Positions 19,201 through 28,728 of a stretch of 63,102 nt of DNA are shown here, piece after piece. This DNA is from Candidatus Poseidoniales archaeon (lineage in GTDB: Archaea; Thermoplasmatota; Poseidoniia; Poseidoniales; Poseidoniaceae). Within the stretch, counting starts at the first letter, position 1; every line of letters begins with the position of its first letter. Location: positions 1 through 63,102 of the forward strand of contig QQSC01000005.1 of the NCBI GenBank assembly GCA_003602475.1. The letters run 5' to 3'. A program made the translations under genes and the position numbers. The notes under the pieces are model-generated. The model did not search any database and was not told the DNA's origin. It worked only from the letters and a program-made list of their open reading frames with translations.

Positions 19201-21959
19201 GTGTCAATCCGCTGAACGGTTCTGACGCTTTCCAGAATCCGGACGGTGACGGATACGATGTCAACCGTGATGGAGTTCTTTCTCCCAACGAGTCGTTTGT
19301 GAATTATCTTGAGTACCACCTTAGGAGCGACCTCTTTTTGGGCAACGCCACCCTTGACGGTGTGACACTTCCTGACGGGTTCAACACCTCGTTGTTCAAC
19401 AACATCGCTGCTCTTGGAGAACCTGAAGCCACCTTTGCCGCCCGCGCTTCCGGCTCGGTCACGGCGGGGTTGTCCTCCTACAGTGTTGGCGCATCAGACC
19501 CGCTTAGCGCCGACACCGATGAGGATGGGATGCCCGATGGTTGGGAAATCTGGTTTGCACGTTGGGACCTCCTTTCCGATGAATGGACCCTCAACCCCCT
19601 TGACGCAGCCGATCGCTGGGGTGATGCTGATCAAGACGGCATGACGAATTGGGAAGAGTACAACACCGTTGACCGCAACATGAGTGAAACGGATGCGAAC
19701 CGTTCTTCTCCACAATGGTTCGTGACCACCATTGGTCAGGCATTTGCCATTCAACAATGGCCGGGAATCCCCACTTCTGATTCGTTTGGTACCTTCTTGA
19801 CCACGGATCAGTACAACTTGACGGGTCCAACCTCCGACCCCAACAACATTGACACTGACGGCGATGGCATGCTTGACGGTGTTGAACTGCTCTTTACTGC
19901 GTGGAACAGCTCCGCACGCGTTTGGACCCTCAATCCACTGGTGCCTGGAGACGGCGACTTTGACGGTGATGAAGATGGTCTAACGGACCGTCAGGAATTC
20001 GCCATCGCGATCGCACAACCTGACAACGGTGAATCTCACCCAAGCGATGCTCCGCTTCTTCACATCGATGGAGATTTGCAGCAGCCCACAGAAAAGGCAC
20101 AACGGGTGTTTAACATCCTCATCTCAAAAGAAACGAGAGGGAAGCGACTGTTGAACGATTTCAACAACTGGCAGCAAGGTGAACCTCCCAACGCCTTCCT
20201 TGAGGTTGTGCTGGGAATGACCGATCCAACCATCGCCGACACGGACAGTGATGGCATGTACGACGGTTTTGAATACTGGTTCACGTCATGGGATTTGGAC
20301 GAAAATCGCTGGTCGATGAACCCGCTCATCGATAACGATGTCAACCTTGATTCCGATGGTGACAGTTATGATTGCAATCGTGACGGTACCGTCGATGCCA
20401 ATGAGACGTTCTCAAACCTGCGTGAATGGGAATCAAGGACATGGGGCAAATACCTCAACAGGGACACGGTTCCTTCTGCTTTGGGGATTGTTGATTTCGG
20501 AAAAGACGCCATGAACGCCTACGCAGAGGAATTGGGATATTCAGCGTTCCAGGCTCAACTTGCCCTTTACAACGACTTCGTAAGTAAGGGAACATCGTCC
20601 ATGGACAGGATGATGAAAATTAACGAGTTCGACAGTGAAAACTTCAACAGAAGCCTCCGAGGAGTTGCCGACCCAACCCACTCTGATTCCGACAACGATG
20701 GCATCCCCGACGGCTGGGAATACTGCTATGCCATTTTCGGGATGGACGATGCGTCCACCTTGACCCATTGGGCAGCCAATCCAATCAATCCTTGGGATGT
20801 TGGATACGATGGTGACCGAGATGGTTGGTACGACCGCACACCCTTTGACATTCCTGCAACGCAGGGTGGATGGGACAATCGAGAATTCACCCCCTCAGGC
20901 CAAGTCATCCAGAACGGCGAGGGAGACCTGCCGTTCACCAACGCCATGGAATTTGACAACGACACGCGACCCGACCTCAACGACAGCGATGGAGACAGCA
21001 CCACATACATCACGACAACCATCAACGGCGTGGTTCAATCCCACCTGAGGGATTACAACTATTCCGATGGCCGTGAAGTGTTCAAATACGGTTCAAACCC
21101 GAACGACAACGATACAGACGGTGACATGCTCCCGGATTGGTACGAATACAAAATGGCGTGGAACGAGAGCAACGACAACTTCAGCTCCTATTTGGCGATA
21201 CAGGTTGTTTTTATCGATGTTGGGACCGGAGGTCCCTGCACAGCGACCACCGCCTCATGCTTGCCGTTGTCTCAAGGTGGCGGCGGAACGCTCAGTCGCC
21301 CCGACCTTGCCATGGCTTGGTTCACATTGGATCCTGCAGATCCTGCAGATGCCAATCTTGACCCCGACCAAGACGGAAGATGGGATTGTTCTGGTGCAGG
21401 AGGCTGCCTCTACGAATCGTACACCAATTTCCAAGAGTTTTACGCCATCACGACAAGCGATTATTCATCTCCAAATTCGGTTCGCTTGAGTGGGTTAACC
21501 TATCAGGGGTCCCCTGTAACGGAAGGTTGGCAATTCCGTGCTTCGTTGCTCGGTCTCGGCCAGACCAACGAATTGGTCCTCAACTATCTCAAACTTGACA
21601 AATACGCCGGCATGGACCGCCAATACGGATACATCGTTGACGATATGGACAGCGATTTCCTTACTGTTGACACCAGCGACGATGTGGTCCTTATGGCTGG
21701 CAATCGCACGGACCAATGGGACATCTACTACGCCTCGTCACCGAACACACCACCGATTCGCAACGTTGGTGAACACGAATTTGGATGGTACCTCCTCGAC
21801 TTTGACAACGATCATCTCGCCGAAGGCAGCAACCCCATGAATTGGGATACGGACGGCGACTGGATGAACGATTGGTTTGAGGTTCGAGACGATGAGGAGG
21901 ACGGGGTTCGTGGCGATTCATCACCGATTCGTTACGACTCTCGACAAACCAGTGCCTGA
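16206..21959 (+). CDS. Giant secreted TSP3/calcium-repeat protein with propeller insert
   Basis: The product is 1917 residues. A signal peptide (MRRSQTALLTTIAVVSSLLF, cleavage near AISS) is followed by at least 11 copies of a DTDGDGMPDGWE-type motif like thrombospondin type 3/EF-hand-like calcium loops, at about residues 137, 297, 751, 822, 886, 975, 1103, 1216, 1345, 1493 and 1637, with a divergent one near 1881. Many are followed by W/F-x-LNPL-x-D and a second D-x-D-x-DG loop. Between about 395 and 748 the repeats are interrupted by beta-propeller-like sequence (GDLYVTTRYGVSIIDL, LWFGTPFGLHKM, LLIGSSWGLWAV). No C-terminal membrane helix or sorting signal is seen; it ends DSRQTSA. It is probably released or held by calcium-dependent surface contacts. 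No catalytic function is evident. Confidence 0.85.
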   Translation: MRRSQTALLTTIAVVSSLLFMSQFPAISSVANIHPDDTDGSPPPNTDSDGDMIPDVHETLFEEWMNWTAVDGRDVVIKGLDKNNASDAYVDLDRDGLNATEEFCWPYPANCTQPGFPRGLTGELDENNDRVYLDPRLSDTDGDGMPDGYEAYMCQRIGGFDTATLRYLCPSFNPLNASDLTLDGDNDGFDVDRDGIMTLSERFTAPEEYAHGTPDTYTPELDGLWCHATLPEGSSLKVWPYIPTGANATFQNLLPACTSNATFPVGEDLWLGTDPLLDDSDRYNWDGFSVRPLYPSFGDGIPDGWEAHFGLDPLNRSNALLDSDQDGWDANRDGFISADLSRTSTAMTLGEALSTLQEYLVHEDGGNTVYPGLKNTELGTDGDVTVHPLIYDSTENDPSVLHHDIRSLDHSNGDLYVTTRYGVSIIDLTENTSRHSSMVQGVDIMASTLLSADGQSYAMVMATSVGMVVSPLQADGQLAEASDWTWALGPKITAMTVLHGTDGDAQLLGLGHAGAGMVVEVDGAGQLSASHDVGTGIVEALAAANASVTALDHGSAAGTTLTLYVGTDRGMLVVDTPSARDEATGLWRFFYTTESVSITANVDELRPLPLGTTGNPAEVRDLVLEGPSENNAQALWFGTPFGLHKMNLNDGTISHSGLLTHPGVDGQLARESNSIRSIHPTGDELLIGSSWGLWAVAGDYTAVYGVQDQTWIPGDITTVLSVDIDGQTTVFAGSSPGQYANLRLMDPGANDSDADGMPDGWEVVHGLDPTDPWDALYDTDSDGLDLDQNGDMNLERLWTNLDEFRYSASTPQGYNSTDPRVGDTDGDGLTDGSEYFGFFYDVSTLWCHYSVQMEYICGDSAGQAANATYLAVANIDASLDPTNHDSDQDGMPDGWEIEHRRWVGSTFSGGNNWTLDPLRADDASWDADGDGLANLCEYQWSIVRDMAANGDLFESHGEASASAALWSVADPNNVDSDGDTLPDGWESKGLCSWDPSRQGVNPLNGSDAFQNPDGDGYDVNRDGVLSPNESFVNYLEYHLRSDLFLGNATLDGVTLPDGFNTSLFNNIAALGEPEATFAARASGSVTAGLSSYSVGASDPLSADTDEDGMPDGWEIWFARWDLLSDEWTLNPLDAADRWGDADQDGMTNWEEYNTVDRNMSETDANRSSPQWFVTTIGQAFAIQQWPGIPTSDSFGTFLTTDQYNLTGPTSDPNNIDTDGDGMLDGVELLFTAWNSSARVWTLNPLVPGDGDFDGDEDGLTDRQEFAIAIAQPDNGESHPSDAPLLHIDGDLQQPTEKAQRVFNILISKETRGKRLLNDFNNWQQGEPPNAFLEVVLGMTDPTIADTDSDGMYDGFEYWFTSWDLDENRWSMNPLIDNDVNLDSDGDSYDCNRDGTVDANETFSNLREWESRTWGKYLNRDTVPSALGIVDFGKDAMNAYAEELGYSAFQAQLALYNDFVSKGTSSMDRMMKINEFDSENFNRSLRGVADPTHSDSDNDGIPDGWEYCYAIFGMDDASTLTHWAANPINPWDVGYDGDRDGWYDRTPFDIPATQGGWDNREFTPSGQVIQNGEGDLPFTNAMEFDNDTRPDLNDSDGDSTTYITTTINGVVQSHLRDYNYSDGREVFKYGSNPNDNDTDGDMLPDWYEYKMAWNESNDNFSSYLAIQVVFIDVGTGGPCTATTASCLPLSQGGGGTLSRPDLAMAWFTLDPADPADANLDPDQDGRWDCSGAGGCLYESYTNFQEFYAITTSDYSSPNSVRLSGLTYQGSPVTEGWQFRASLLGLGQTNELVLNYLKLDKYAGMDRQYGYIVDDMDSDFLTVDTSDDVVLMAGNRTDQWDIYYASSPNTPPIRNVGEHEFGWYLLDFDNDHLAEGSNPMNWDTDGDWMNDWFEVRDDEEDGVRGDSSPIRYDSRQTSA
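16632..19540 (+). repeat. Identical 17-base repeat units in the calcium-loop codons
   Basis: The sequence GATGGGATGCCCGATGG occurs exactly at 16632-16648, 18468-18484 and 19524-19540, encoding the DGMPDG core of three calcium-type loops. Other loops keep the protein motif with different codons. The identity over 2.9 kb suggests fairly recent internal duplication or gene conversion. Confidence 0.7.
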
Positions 21960-22020
21960 ACTGCGCTGGATCGTTTGACTGTGTCGGCGAACCGCATGGT
22001 TCAAAGTCTATGTTGACCCT

Positions 22021-25000
22021 GTGTCAGTCATGCAGGGTAGCGTACAGCATGCCAACTCGTCGCGAGGCGTTCTCTTCTTGCTCGTTGGCCTGATGTTCTT
22101 CGTTCCACTGACACCACTTGTGGATCACGTTGTTGAATCGGTTGAGGCTGCCGCCGGCACTCGCCACGTCTACGAATTCCATGACGGTTCGGTCGACTAC
22201 ATCGCCCTGTACCAAGGTGCAAATCCCGACGCAGGGGCCATGGTCTCCCTTCCGCGAGGTGCCGAAGTCACCGACGTCAGTCTCACGCTCTCAGGTGCTT
22301 CGGCCACGGGATGGTCCCAGAGCGTTGCGGACGACCGAATTCATTGGGTCTCCGGTGAAGAGAGCGCTACGGACGACCGCAGCGATGATTTGACTCTAGG
22401 ACTCGACAACAGCATGGATCTCTTTCTCCCTCACGGTCAAGACGCTTATGTTGACACCAATTCCGACGCCTGGCTGGACAACGGTTCCTACGCTCTTCGC
22501 CAACCTCACACCTCCAACGCTACCGAAACCCTGTTTTCTCAACAACTCACGAAAACTTCACCCAGCTTCAGTGGTTCCTCGCAAGGTGCTATTTTGAGCC
22601 ACCATGACTGGTTGTTCCTTTCAACATGGACGTCGTCGAGTTTCACCAATGTCGTTCATCGCTTGTACCCAAACAACGCCACACGGGAGAGCATCATCAC
22701 CCTTGACCAAGGGGATTGCACCCTCCCTCAGAAGCATCCATCCTCTTACTCGGCCTACTACGGGTTCCGAGACTGGACCGTGACCGATGACGAACGTTTG
22801 TTTGGCATCCTCTCTGGCTACAGGACGACCCAATCTTCGGCCTCTGTGAACTATCACCGGGTGATGGAAATGGACATCTCAAGGGACGACACGTGGACTT
22901 GCATCGATTCCTACGACGTGTCGCCATCGGTTGGTGAATACACTGGCATTGCTTATGACCGCAACACGAGTGACGTGTGGATCGCTCACAACGCTATGAA
23001 TCGCCTCTATTCCTATGATTTCGCTGGCGATGGAACGGGCAGTTACACCCGGAGTTCAGATTTTTACACCTACCAATCCTCTCAAGGTTCAACGTGGGAC
23101 TGTGGAGGGACGGACGCCAACGGTGGCCGTCAAATGCTCCGTGGATTGGAAGTGAACGGTTCCACGTTTTACATGCGTTGTCAAAAGGACTTCTATTACA
23201 ACGACAAGGACTCGCTTGAAGCCTGGTCTGTCTCAGGCTCATCGCAAGCCCTCATCCCTGAGACCACCACACGTCAAATTTCCCGATTGGGCCACGGGCT
23301 CCAATTCGATGGTGAGCGCTTCATCACGGTAGACAGTGGCTACAGCACGTGGTCAAGCACCACGCTGTATTACCGAGAATTTGGAACCGGATGGTTGTAC
23401 GAAACGACACCTTCTCCAGGAACACATACTTGGTACGGAGAGGTGGTTCGCACCGCTGAGGATATCGTAGCCGCCAACGTTCAGACGTACTGGTCGGCCG
23501 CATCCATTGGAGACAGCGTTGAATATTGGGTTTCTGCAGACAACGGGACCCATTGGGAGCAAGTGACGTCGAATTCGACCATCCACTTTGATTTCCCCGG
23601 TAACGAACTGGTGTGGAAGGCTCAACTCATCGGCTCAACAGCAGTGTCGTGGTGGGTCGACATTGAATACGCTTCAGATTACGTGACTTCGGGTGACTGG
23701 ACCTCAACCCCGCTCAACACGGGCACCAAGGTTGGCAAAGTACGACCTTCATGGACCGCCGACGTGCCAGCAGGTACCGGCGTTCAGGTCTTGGTCTCGA
23801 ACGACAACGGAACATCGTGGTTGGAGGCAACCAACAATGCTGAGACCAGTTTCTCCGCAGAGGCAGCAGGCAACACCCTTCGCTACTCCATTCTAATGAC
23901 AACAACGGACAGCAGAATTACACCGAGCATCGATCGTTTCCTGTTGGAATACGAAGAAGGGTACCCGGACAGGCCAATGATTGATGTTGGCTCCGACGGT
24001 ACATTCGACTGGGAATCGCTGATGTTCCTTAACGAATCCAGCGTTGTGGCTACAGACGACTCAGAGGTGGGTGTTGTGGTCCGTCGGGCTCCTACTCTTG
24101 TGGATGCGTTCAACGACTTTGTTCCCGATAACGGTGACGGAATGGTGAACGTGCCGTTGTCCATCAAAGCCGCCACCTCAGGACGAATTAAGCTGTCCAA
24201 CATCGACGTGACCTACGCCATGCAAACACGTGCACTTGACGCCACCTTTGAGGGAAGTCGTGCCTCTCCAGATGGCATGTATCGCAATTTCATCACCCGT
24301 GTGGCTCCCGGTGATGACGTTGATTACGTCACTCAAGCCACGGTGTTTATCGACCACACTTACGGGGAAAACCCTGGTTTCACTTGGGAGCGTGGTGACA
24401 GCTGTTCTTCAGTCAACGATGGTGGTGGAATTGTGCTCTTTGACACCGCCAATTGCACCTCCATGACCGACAGCAACGGCATCGTTTCCATTTGGATGCC
24501 GACCAAAGTTAACTGGAGTTGGAACGATCAACCGGATACTGAAGCGATCATCAGCGTCCAAGACGACCTTGGAATGGCCGTAAACGCATGGACCACCAGC
24601 GACATGGATTTGGTGATTGAAAACGATATTCAACTGGACGGCCTTCGAGTCTGGGAAGAAACCGGACGTCAACTCTACCCCATGGATTGGGTCCGAGGTG
24701 GGTTTAACCTGAGTTTCACCGGGAGAATGGTCTTCCAAGATTCACAACTCATGCCTCCGTCAGGAACCTTTGACCTCCAAATACTGGGTCAAAACGTGAC
24801 CTTTGACGGTGATGCCATAGGCGAACCAGAATTGCTCTATCAAGAAGCAAATCCGGCGTTTGGAGATTACAACATCACGTTCATGTCACCCATTGAATCA
24901 ACACCTGGTGGCATGGTGTTCTATGTACAAGCGGTCAACCTGGAAAACGGTTCCACCTACACAAACCCCAACTACAACACAATTCGACTTATTTTGGACG

Positions 25001-27450
25001 GTAATTCGCCTTTGGTGCTCGCAGCGACACCCGCCGACGGTGATGAACGCCACGTCGGTGCTGAAGGTGCAGGTCAACCCCTCTCAATCGTCGTTCAAGA
25101 CACGGTGGACCCCCCCAACCAGATCAACCTCCATTACTGGGTTGGATGCAATCCGAGTGAAGCCATTGGATGCCACGATTACAACTTTGATGGTTTGCCC
25201 AATGAAGACGAGTACGAGATGACCACGCTGTCCTCTCCCGAGAGGAGGGCTGGAGGTTTGAACATCTTTGACGGATTGGTCGATGATTCCATGCTGCTTC
25301 ACAAGCAAAAAGTTTCGTTCTATGTCTCCGGGTCGGACGGTCAAGACAACGAGATTGCCATGGGCCGGGGTCCGGTTTGCCCCCCCAGCACAATCGCCTG
25401 CGGGTACCGCCCAGGTGAGACGCTTCCTGACTGGTCAGCTGACTTGGTGACGTATTTTATTCGACAAGAATTTGAGCCCACCATCGATCTCGGCAATTCC
25501 ACCATCATCGGTCACGATGACAACGCACCACTCCACCCAAGTGTCCCCTACACCGTTCAGGTGAAACTCATTGACCAAAACGGTTGGAAGGACATTGAAA
25601 CGGTACAGATTGCTCTTGGTGGCGACTTTGCAGACGAAGAATCCTCCATGTTCGTGACCCTTGCAGCTGATGAAAACGGCTTGCCTCAAGCGGTCATGGC
25701 TTCCGGCAGCGACAACATCGCCGTCTCCAATCTGTACTCTACGGTGGAACTTGAAGAAAACGACGACACCGTTGTGTTGATACAGGCCCGCTTCCAATTG
25801 ACTTGGATGTTCCCAGAATCCTTTGACACCAACGGAGACAGCACCTTCATTCCCAAAGTTAGGGTCACGGATCAACCCTGCAATGAAGGTGAAGTGATCC
25901 CATGTTTCGTTGTGGATGAAGGATTGGGTGACGACCACTGGAGCCTTGACAATGATTTCAGATTTGATGTTGAGCAAGGGCACATTCGGGCGATAGAATT
26001 ACGCAACAGCGTGAACCATTACACCTCGGAAAATTACGAGTCCATCATTGGAGCAGGTCAAGCCCTACGTGTAACGGGTCGTGTGCTGTTCTCGGAAACC
26101 GAAACTCCCGCTCCTGCTGGTGCGTTTGACGTGGTGTTTGGTGATTATGAGAACAACTGGCGGACCTCCACAAGAGACGATGGCGAGTTCTCCCTTGACC
26201 TCCTGGTGCCAGCCGTTCGGTCTGGGCGTCTTGACTTGCGCCTCAACATGGATGACCTTCCAGGATTGGCACTCGATGAATCTGAATTCCAGCCACGACT
26301 TCGACTCGCAGTTGACAACGACCGTCCCACCATTGACAGCATCTCCCTCAGCGGTGTTGTTGAGGGCCAGCCTCTTCCCATTGGTCAGGCATCAAATCTT
26401 GAAGTGATCCTCATCACCAACGATGAAAATGGATTTGATTTGACCGAGCCAGCCGTTTTGCATTATCGTGTCAAGGCCGGAGAATCTGAGATTTCACGTG
26501 GCAGTGTGTTGCTCCCCGACATCACACCGTTCGGTCAACAATTTTTCTGGAGCGGCGTGTTGGACTTGACCGATTCAGGAGCCACCACCTTGCTCCCGAC
26601 ATACATCGTCGACGTTTGGGTCTCGGGGTCGGATGAAGCAGGCAATCCATACGATACCACCTCAAACACCATGGAAAGCGCCTTTGCTTCCTGGCCTCTT
26701 TCCTTAACGGGTCCTCGTGTTGATCTTCAAGACAGCAGCACCGTCCTTTCTTGGGATACACCGAGTCCCTACCAGGGCGATTCGGCCACCATGAACATTC
26801 AAACCGACAACCTCGGAGGTAACGGGCGCGTTGCCTTTGCGCTTCAACGCCTCACAAGCGGTGGGTTTTGGGCTACAGAAGCCAACGTCAGCGTCGATAC
26901 TCGGACAGGAGAAACCGTGAGAACGAGTCTATCGGTTCTACCGGATGCAGACATCGGTGATGCAGTGGAATACCGAGTCATCGTGCTGGTCGACGATGTA
27001 GAAATGGACCGACAAGTCGTTCCGTCGCTGTTGGTGAAAGCAGAGACTGTCCGAGACGGAGAAGCACTCTCTCAGCAACTTTCAGAAGACGTGTTCAGTG
27101 TTACGTTGTTCCTGGTGGCCTTGGGTTCGGTCTCCTTCGGAATGTATGCCCTTGTGATGCGCCGTCGTTTACTGGCTCCACCCTCTGAGGAAGAGTTGGT
27201 TGACCAAACCGAGGATGTGGTTGAAGAAATGAACGCCGAGAAGACCGTTCCGACCATCGCTGCGGCAGCACCTCATGCGCCCGCTAACAACGCTCCAGCC
27301 ACCCCTTCCATGACTGCTCAGCCTCCTGCTCCAACAGGAAATCGTCAGCAAGCACCGCCCGTTCCACCGACCGGATTACCAGACGGATGGACCGAACAAC
27401 AGTGGGCTTCTTACGGATGGCAATACATTGACGCTCTTTCGGGGAAGTGA
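22021..27450 (+). CDS. Giant exported membrane-anchored protein with cytoplasmic WT..QW..YG tail
   Basis: The product is 1809 residues from GTG 22021; ATG 22030 is the alternative, and neither has a clear Shine-Dalgarno. An N-terminal hydrophobic segment (about 16-38, GVLFLLVGLMFFVPLTPLV) is the signal peptide. The ectodomain is long and beta-rich: a lectin/propeller-like region with Trp-rich repeats (YWVSADNGTHWEQVTSN; VLVSNDNGTSWLEATNN), then Ig-like/cadherin-like domains. One membrane helix lies at about 1691-1713, then an acidic and Pro/Ala-rich tail ending in GLPDGWTEQQWASYGWQYI (1785-1803). The same C-terminal motif occurs in the giant subtilisin of this window. No catalytic motif is recognised. 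Its stop overlaps the next start as GTGA. Confidence 0.82.
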   Translation: MSVMQGSVQHANSSRGVLFLLVGLMFFVPLTPLVDHVVESVEAAAGTRHVYEFHDGSVDYIALYQGANPDAGAMVSLPRGAEVTDVSLTLSGASATGWSQSVADDRIHWVSGEESATDDRSDDLTLGLDNSMDLFLPHGQDAYVDTNSDAWLDNGSYALRQPHTSNATETLFSQQLTKTSPSFSGSSQGAILSHHDWLFLSTWTSSSFTNVVHRLYPNNATRESIITLDQGDCTLPQKHPSSYSAYYGFRDWTVTDDERLFGILSGYRTTQSSASVNYHRVMEMDISRDDTWTCIDSYDVSPSVGEYTGIAYDRNTSDVWIAHNAMNRLYSYDFAGDGTGSYTRSSDFYTYQSSQGSTWDCGGTDANGGRQMLRGLEVNGSTFYMRCQKDFYYNDKDSLEAWSVSGSSQALIPETTTRQISRLGHGLQFDGERFITVDSGYSTWSSTTLYYREFGTGWLYETTPSPGTHTWYGEVVRTAEDIVAANVQTYWSAASIGDSVEYWVSADNGTHWEQVTSNSTIHFDFPGNELVWKAQLIGSTAVSWWVDIEYASDYVTSGDWTSTPLNTGTKVGKVRPSWTADVPAGTGVQVLVSNDNGTSWLEATNNAETSFSAEAAGNTLRYSILMTTTDSRITPSIDRFLLEYEEGYPDRPMIDVGSDGTFDWESLMFLNESSVVATDDSEVGVVVRRAPTLVDAFNDFVPDNGDGMVNVPLSIKAATSGRIKLSNIDVTYAMQTRALDATFEGSRASPDGMYRNFITRVAPGDDVDYVTQATVFIDHTYGENPGFTWERGDSCSSVNDGGGIVLFDTANCTSMTDSNGIVSIWMPTKVNWSWNDQPDTEAIISVQDDLGMAVNAWTTSDMDLVIENDIQLDGLRVWEETGRQLYPMDWVRGGFNLSFTGRMVFQDSQLMPPSGTFDLQILGQNVTFDGDAIGEPELLYQEANPAFGDYNITFMSPIESTPGGMVFYVQAVNLENGSTYTNPNYNTIRLILDGNSPLVLAATPADGDERHVGAEGAGQPLSIVVQDTVDPPNQINLHYWVGCNPSEAIGCHDYNFDGLPNEDEYEMTTLSSPERRAGGLNIFDGLVDDSMLLHKQKVSFYVSGSDGQDNEIAMGRGPVCPPSTIACGYRPGETLPDWSADLVTYFIRQEFEPTIDLGNSTIIGHDDNAPLHPSVPYTVQVKLIDQNGWKDIETVQIALGGDFADEESSMFVTLAADENGLPQAVMASGSDNIAVSNLYSTVELEENDDTVVLIQARFQLTWMFPESFDTNGDSTFIPKVRVTDQPCNEGEVIPCFVVDEGLGDDHWSLDNDFRFDVEQGHIRAIELRNSVNHYTSENYESIIGAGQALRVTGRVLFSETETPAPAGAFDVVFGDYENNWRTSTRDDGEFSLDLLVPAVRSGRLDLRLNMDDLPGLALDESEFQPRLRLAVDNDRPTIDSISLSGVVEGQPLPIGQASNLEVILITNDENGFDLTEPAVLHYRVKAGESEISRGSVLLPDITPFGQQFFWSGVLDLTDSGATTLLPTYIVDVWVSGSDEAGNPYDTTSNTMESAFASWPLSLTGPRVDLQDSSTVLSWDTPSPYQGDSATMNIQTDNLGGNGRVAFALQRLTSGGFWATEANVSVDTRTGETVRTSLSVLPDADIGDAVEYRVIVLVDDVEMDRQVVPSLLVKAETVRDGEALSQQLSEDVFSVTLFLVALGSVSFGMYALVMRRRLLAPPSEEELVDQTEDVVEEMNAEKTVPTIAAAAPHAPANNAPATPSMTAQPPAPTGNRQQAPPVPPTGLPDGWTEQQWASYGWQYIDALSGK

Positions 27451-27902
27451 ACACGTTGACGGCCGATGAATCGGTGACCGATGGCCTGGTGACCTTACAG
27501 GAACGGACGGTTAATCTGATCAACCAACTCACCATGCCGGTGGTCGAAGTGGCTTTGGTGCTTCAGAAACACATCAACGCCCTCATGAACACCCTCACGG
27601 AACACGTGAGCCTCCAGGGCGGTGTTCTTCCGAACAATGTGGCCGAACCTTGGCCATTGGAGAGCGGTTTGATCGAGAGCAAGGCCACTTTTTCTCTCGA
27701 CAAGGTGATGGACATCGTTGACGAACAACGAATGGACATCCTTGATACCTTGATTCGGGTGACCCTGGTTGAAATCAACATCAACGTGCTGGAAGCCGTG
27801 TTGGCCCTTCGCTCATGGGAGCATTTGGTTCGCACTCAACTGGCTGCAGCCACCGGACCGGGTCAATTGTTTTCCCCATTGGTCATCCCCGAGGACTGGT
27901 AG
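27447..27902 (+). CDS. Small helical protein of unknown function
   Basis: The product is 151 residues and starts with a GTG whose last two bases are shared with the TGA of the giant upstream gene (GTGA), so it is probably co-translated with it. The sequence is predicted helical and amphipathic (LINQLTMPVVEVALVLQKHINALMNTL; VMDIVDEQRMDILDTLIRVTLVEININVLEAVLAL), with no signal peptide, no cysteines and no clear membrane helix. I do not recognise a family. The coupling suggests a cytosolic partner of the tail of the 1809-residue membrane protein. Confidence 0.6.
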   Translation: MNTLTADESVTDGLVTLQERTVNLINQLTMPVVEVALVLQKHINALMNTLTEHVSLQGGVLPNNVAEPWPLESGLIESKATFSLDKVMDIVDEQRMDILDTLIRVTLVEININVLEAVLALRSWEHLVRTQLAAATGPGQLFSPLVIPEDW

Positions 27903-27939
27903 GGCGTGGATTGAAAAACCACCAACTCGAGGTCCAACC

Positions 27940-28728
27940 ATGAATGGCTTGCACATCAAAGCCTTGGCAGGATTGTTGCTGCTGCTGTGCAGCCCACTCG
28001 CAGGGTGCTTGGGCGATGCAGTGGACGATTTGCTTCCCGAGCGTAAAGGCATCCCAGGAAGTCTTGCCCTTGCCTGTCTCCAAAGCGATCGATTCACGTC
28101 AATGGTCGTGGAGATCGACTACGAACCGGGATACAAACCAATGACGAGCAGCACGGACATGCTTCTCGAGCGCTTGGAGGAAGTCTGCGACAAACCAAAC
28201 GGTATCTCCGTTGAGTTCTCAGAAGTGAACTACGAGTTTGAGGGAGCATGGACCGCAGATGCGGTGAGAGAACAAGCTTGGATTCACAAGTCTGGAGACG
28301 TGATGGATGCAGGCGAACTTCGGTGGCAGTTGTTGTTCCCGGAAGGTGAGTACAGCGAAAACGGTGTCCTCGGTGTGGCCGTGGACGGGTCAAGCATTGC
28401 CTTGTTCGGGGACACCATCCAAGAATCGGACGGACCCTTTGGACGTCCCTCGGTCGAAAACGTCGAAAACAGCGTTATCGTTCATGAAATCGGGCATCTC
28501 TTGGGTTTGGTTAACCTCGTTTACACCTCTCCAGCCGACCATGAAGATTCCGAACACCCTGGCCACTCCAACAACGAAGATTCAGTCATGTATTGGGCGG
28601 TCAATTCGGCAGATTTAGCCAACATCTTTTTTGGCTCCATTCCAAATGAATTTGACCAAGATGACCTTGCAGACCTCGCAGGGATGGCCGATGGTTCCAT
28701 ACCGGCCGACGATCAGCTCTGGTCCTGA
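27940..28728 (+). CDS. Lipoprotein zinc metalloprotease (HEIGHLLG)
   Basis: The start at 27940 is chosen because it gives a lipoprotein signal peptide: MNGLHIKALAGLLLLLCSPLAG followed by Cys (lipobox LAGC, Cys23). The mature protein has the zinc-protease motif VHEIGHLLGLVN, with His182, Glu183 and His186. The usual third metzincin ligand (H/D at the 11th motif position) is Asn. A His-rich segment ADHEDSEHPGHSNNED and a Met-turn-like SVMYW follow, so a downstream His is the likely third ligand, as in other membrane metalloproteases with HExGHLLGLVN. It is predicted to be anchored outside the cell by lipid. It lies 37 bases after the small helical protein gene and its 3' end overlaps the convergent gene. 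Confidence 0.8.
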   Translation: MNGLHIKALAGLLLLLCSPLAGCLGDAVDDLLPERKGIPGSLALACLQSDRFTSMVVEIDYEPGYKPMTSSTDMLLERLEEVCDKPNGISVEFSEVNYEFEGAWTADAVREQAWIHKSGDVMDAGELRWQLLFPEGEYSENGVLGVAVDGSSIALFGDTIQESDGPFGRPSVENVENSVIVHEIGHLLGLVNLVYTSPADHEDSEHPGHSNNEDSVMYWAVNSADLANIFFGSIPNEFDQDDLADLAGMADGSIPADDQLWS

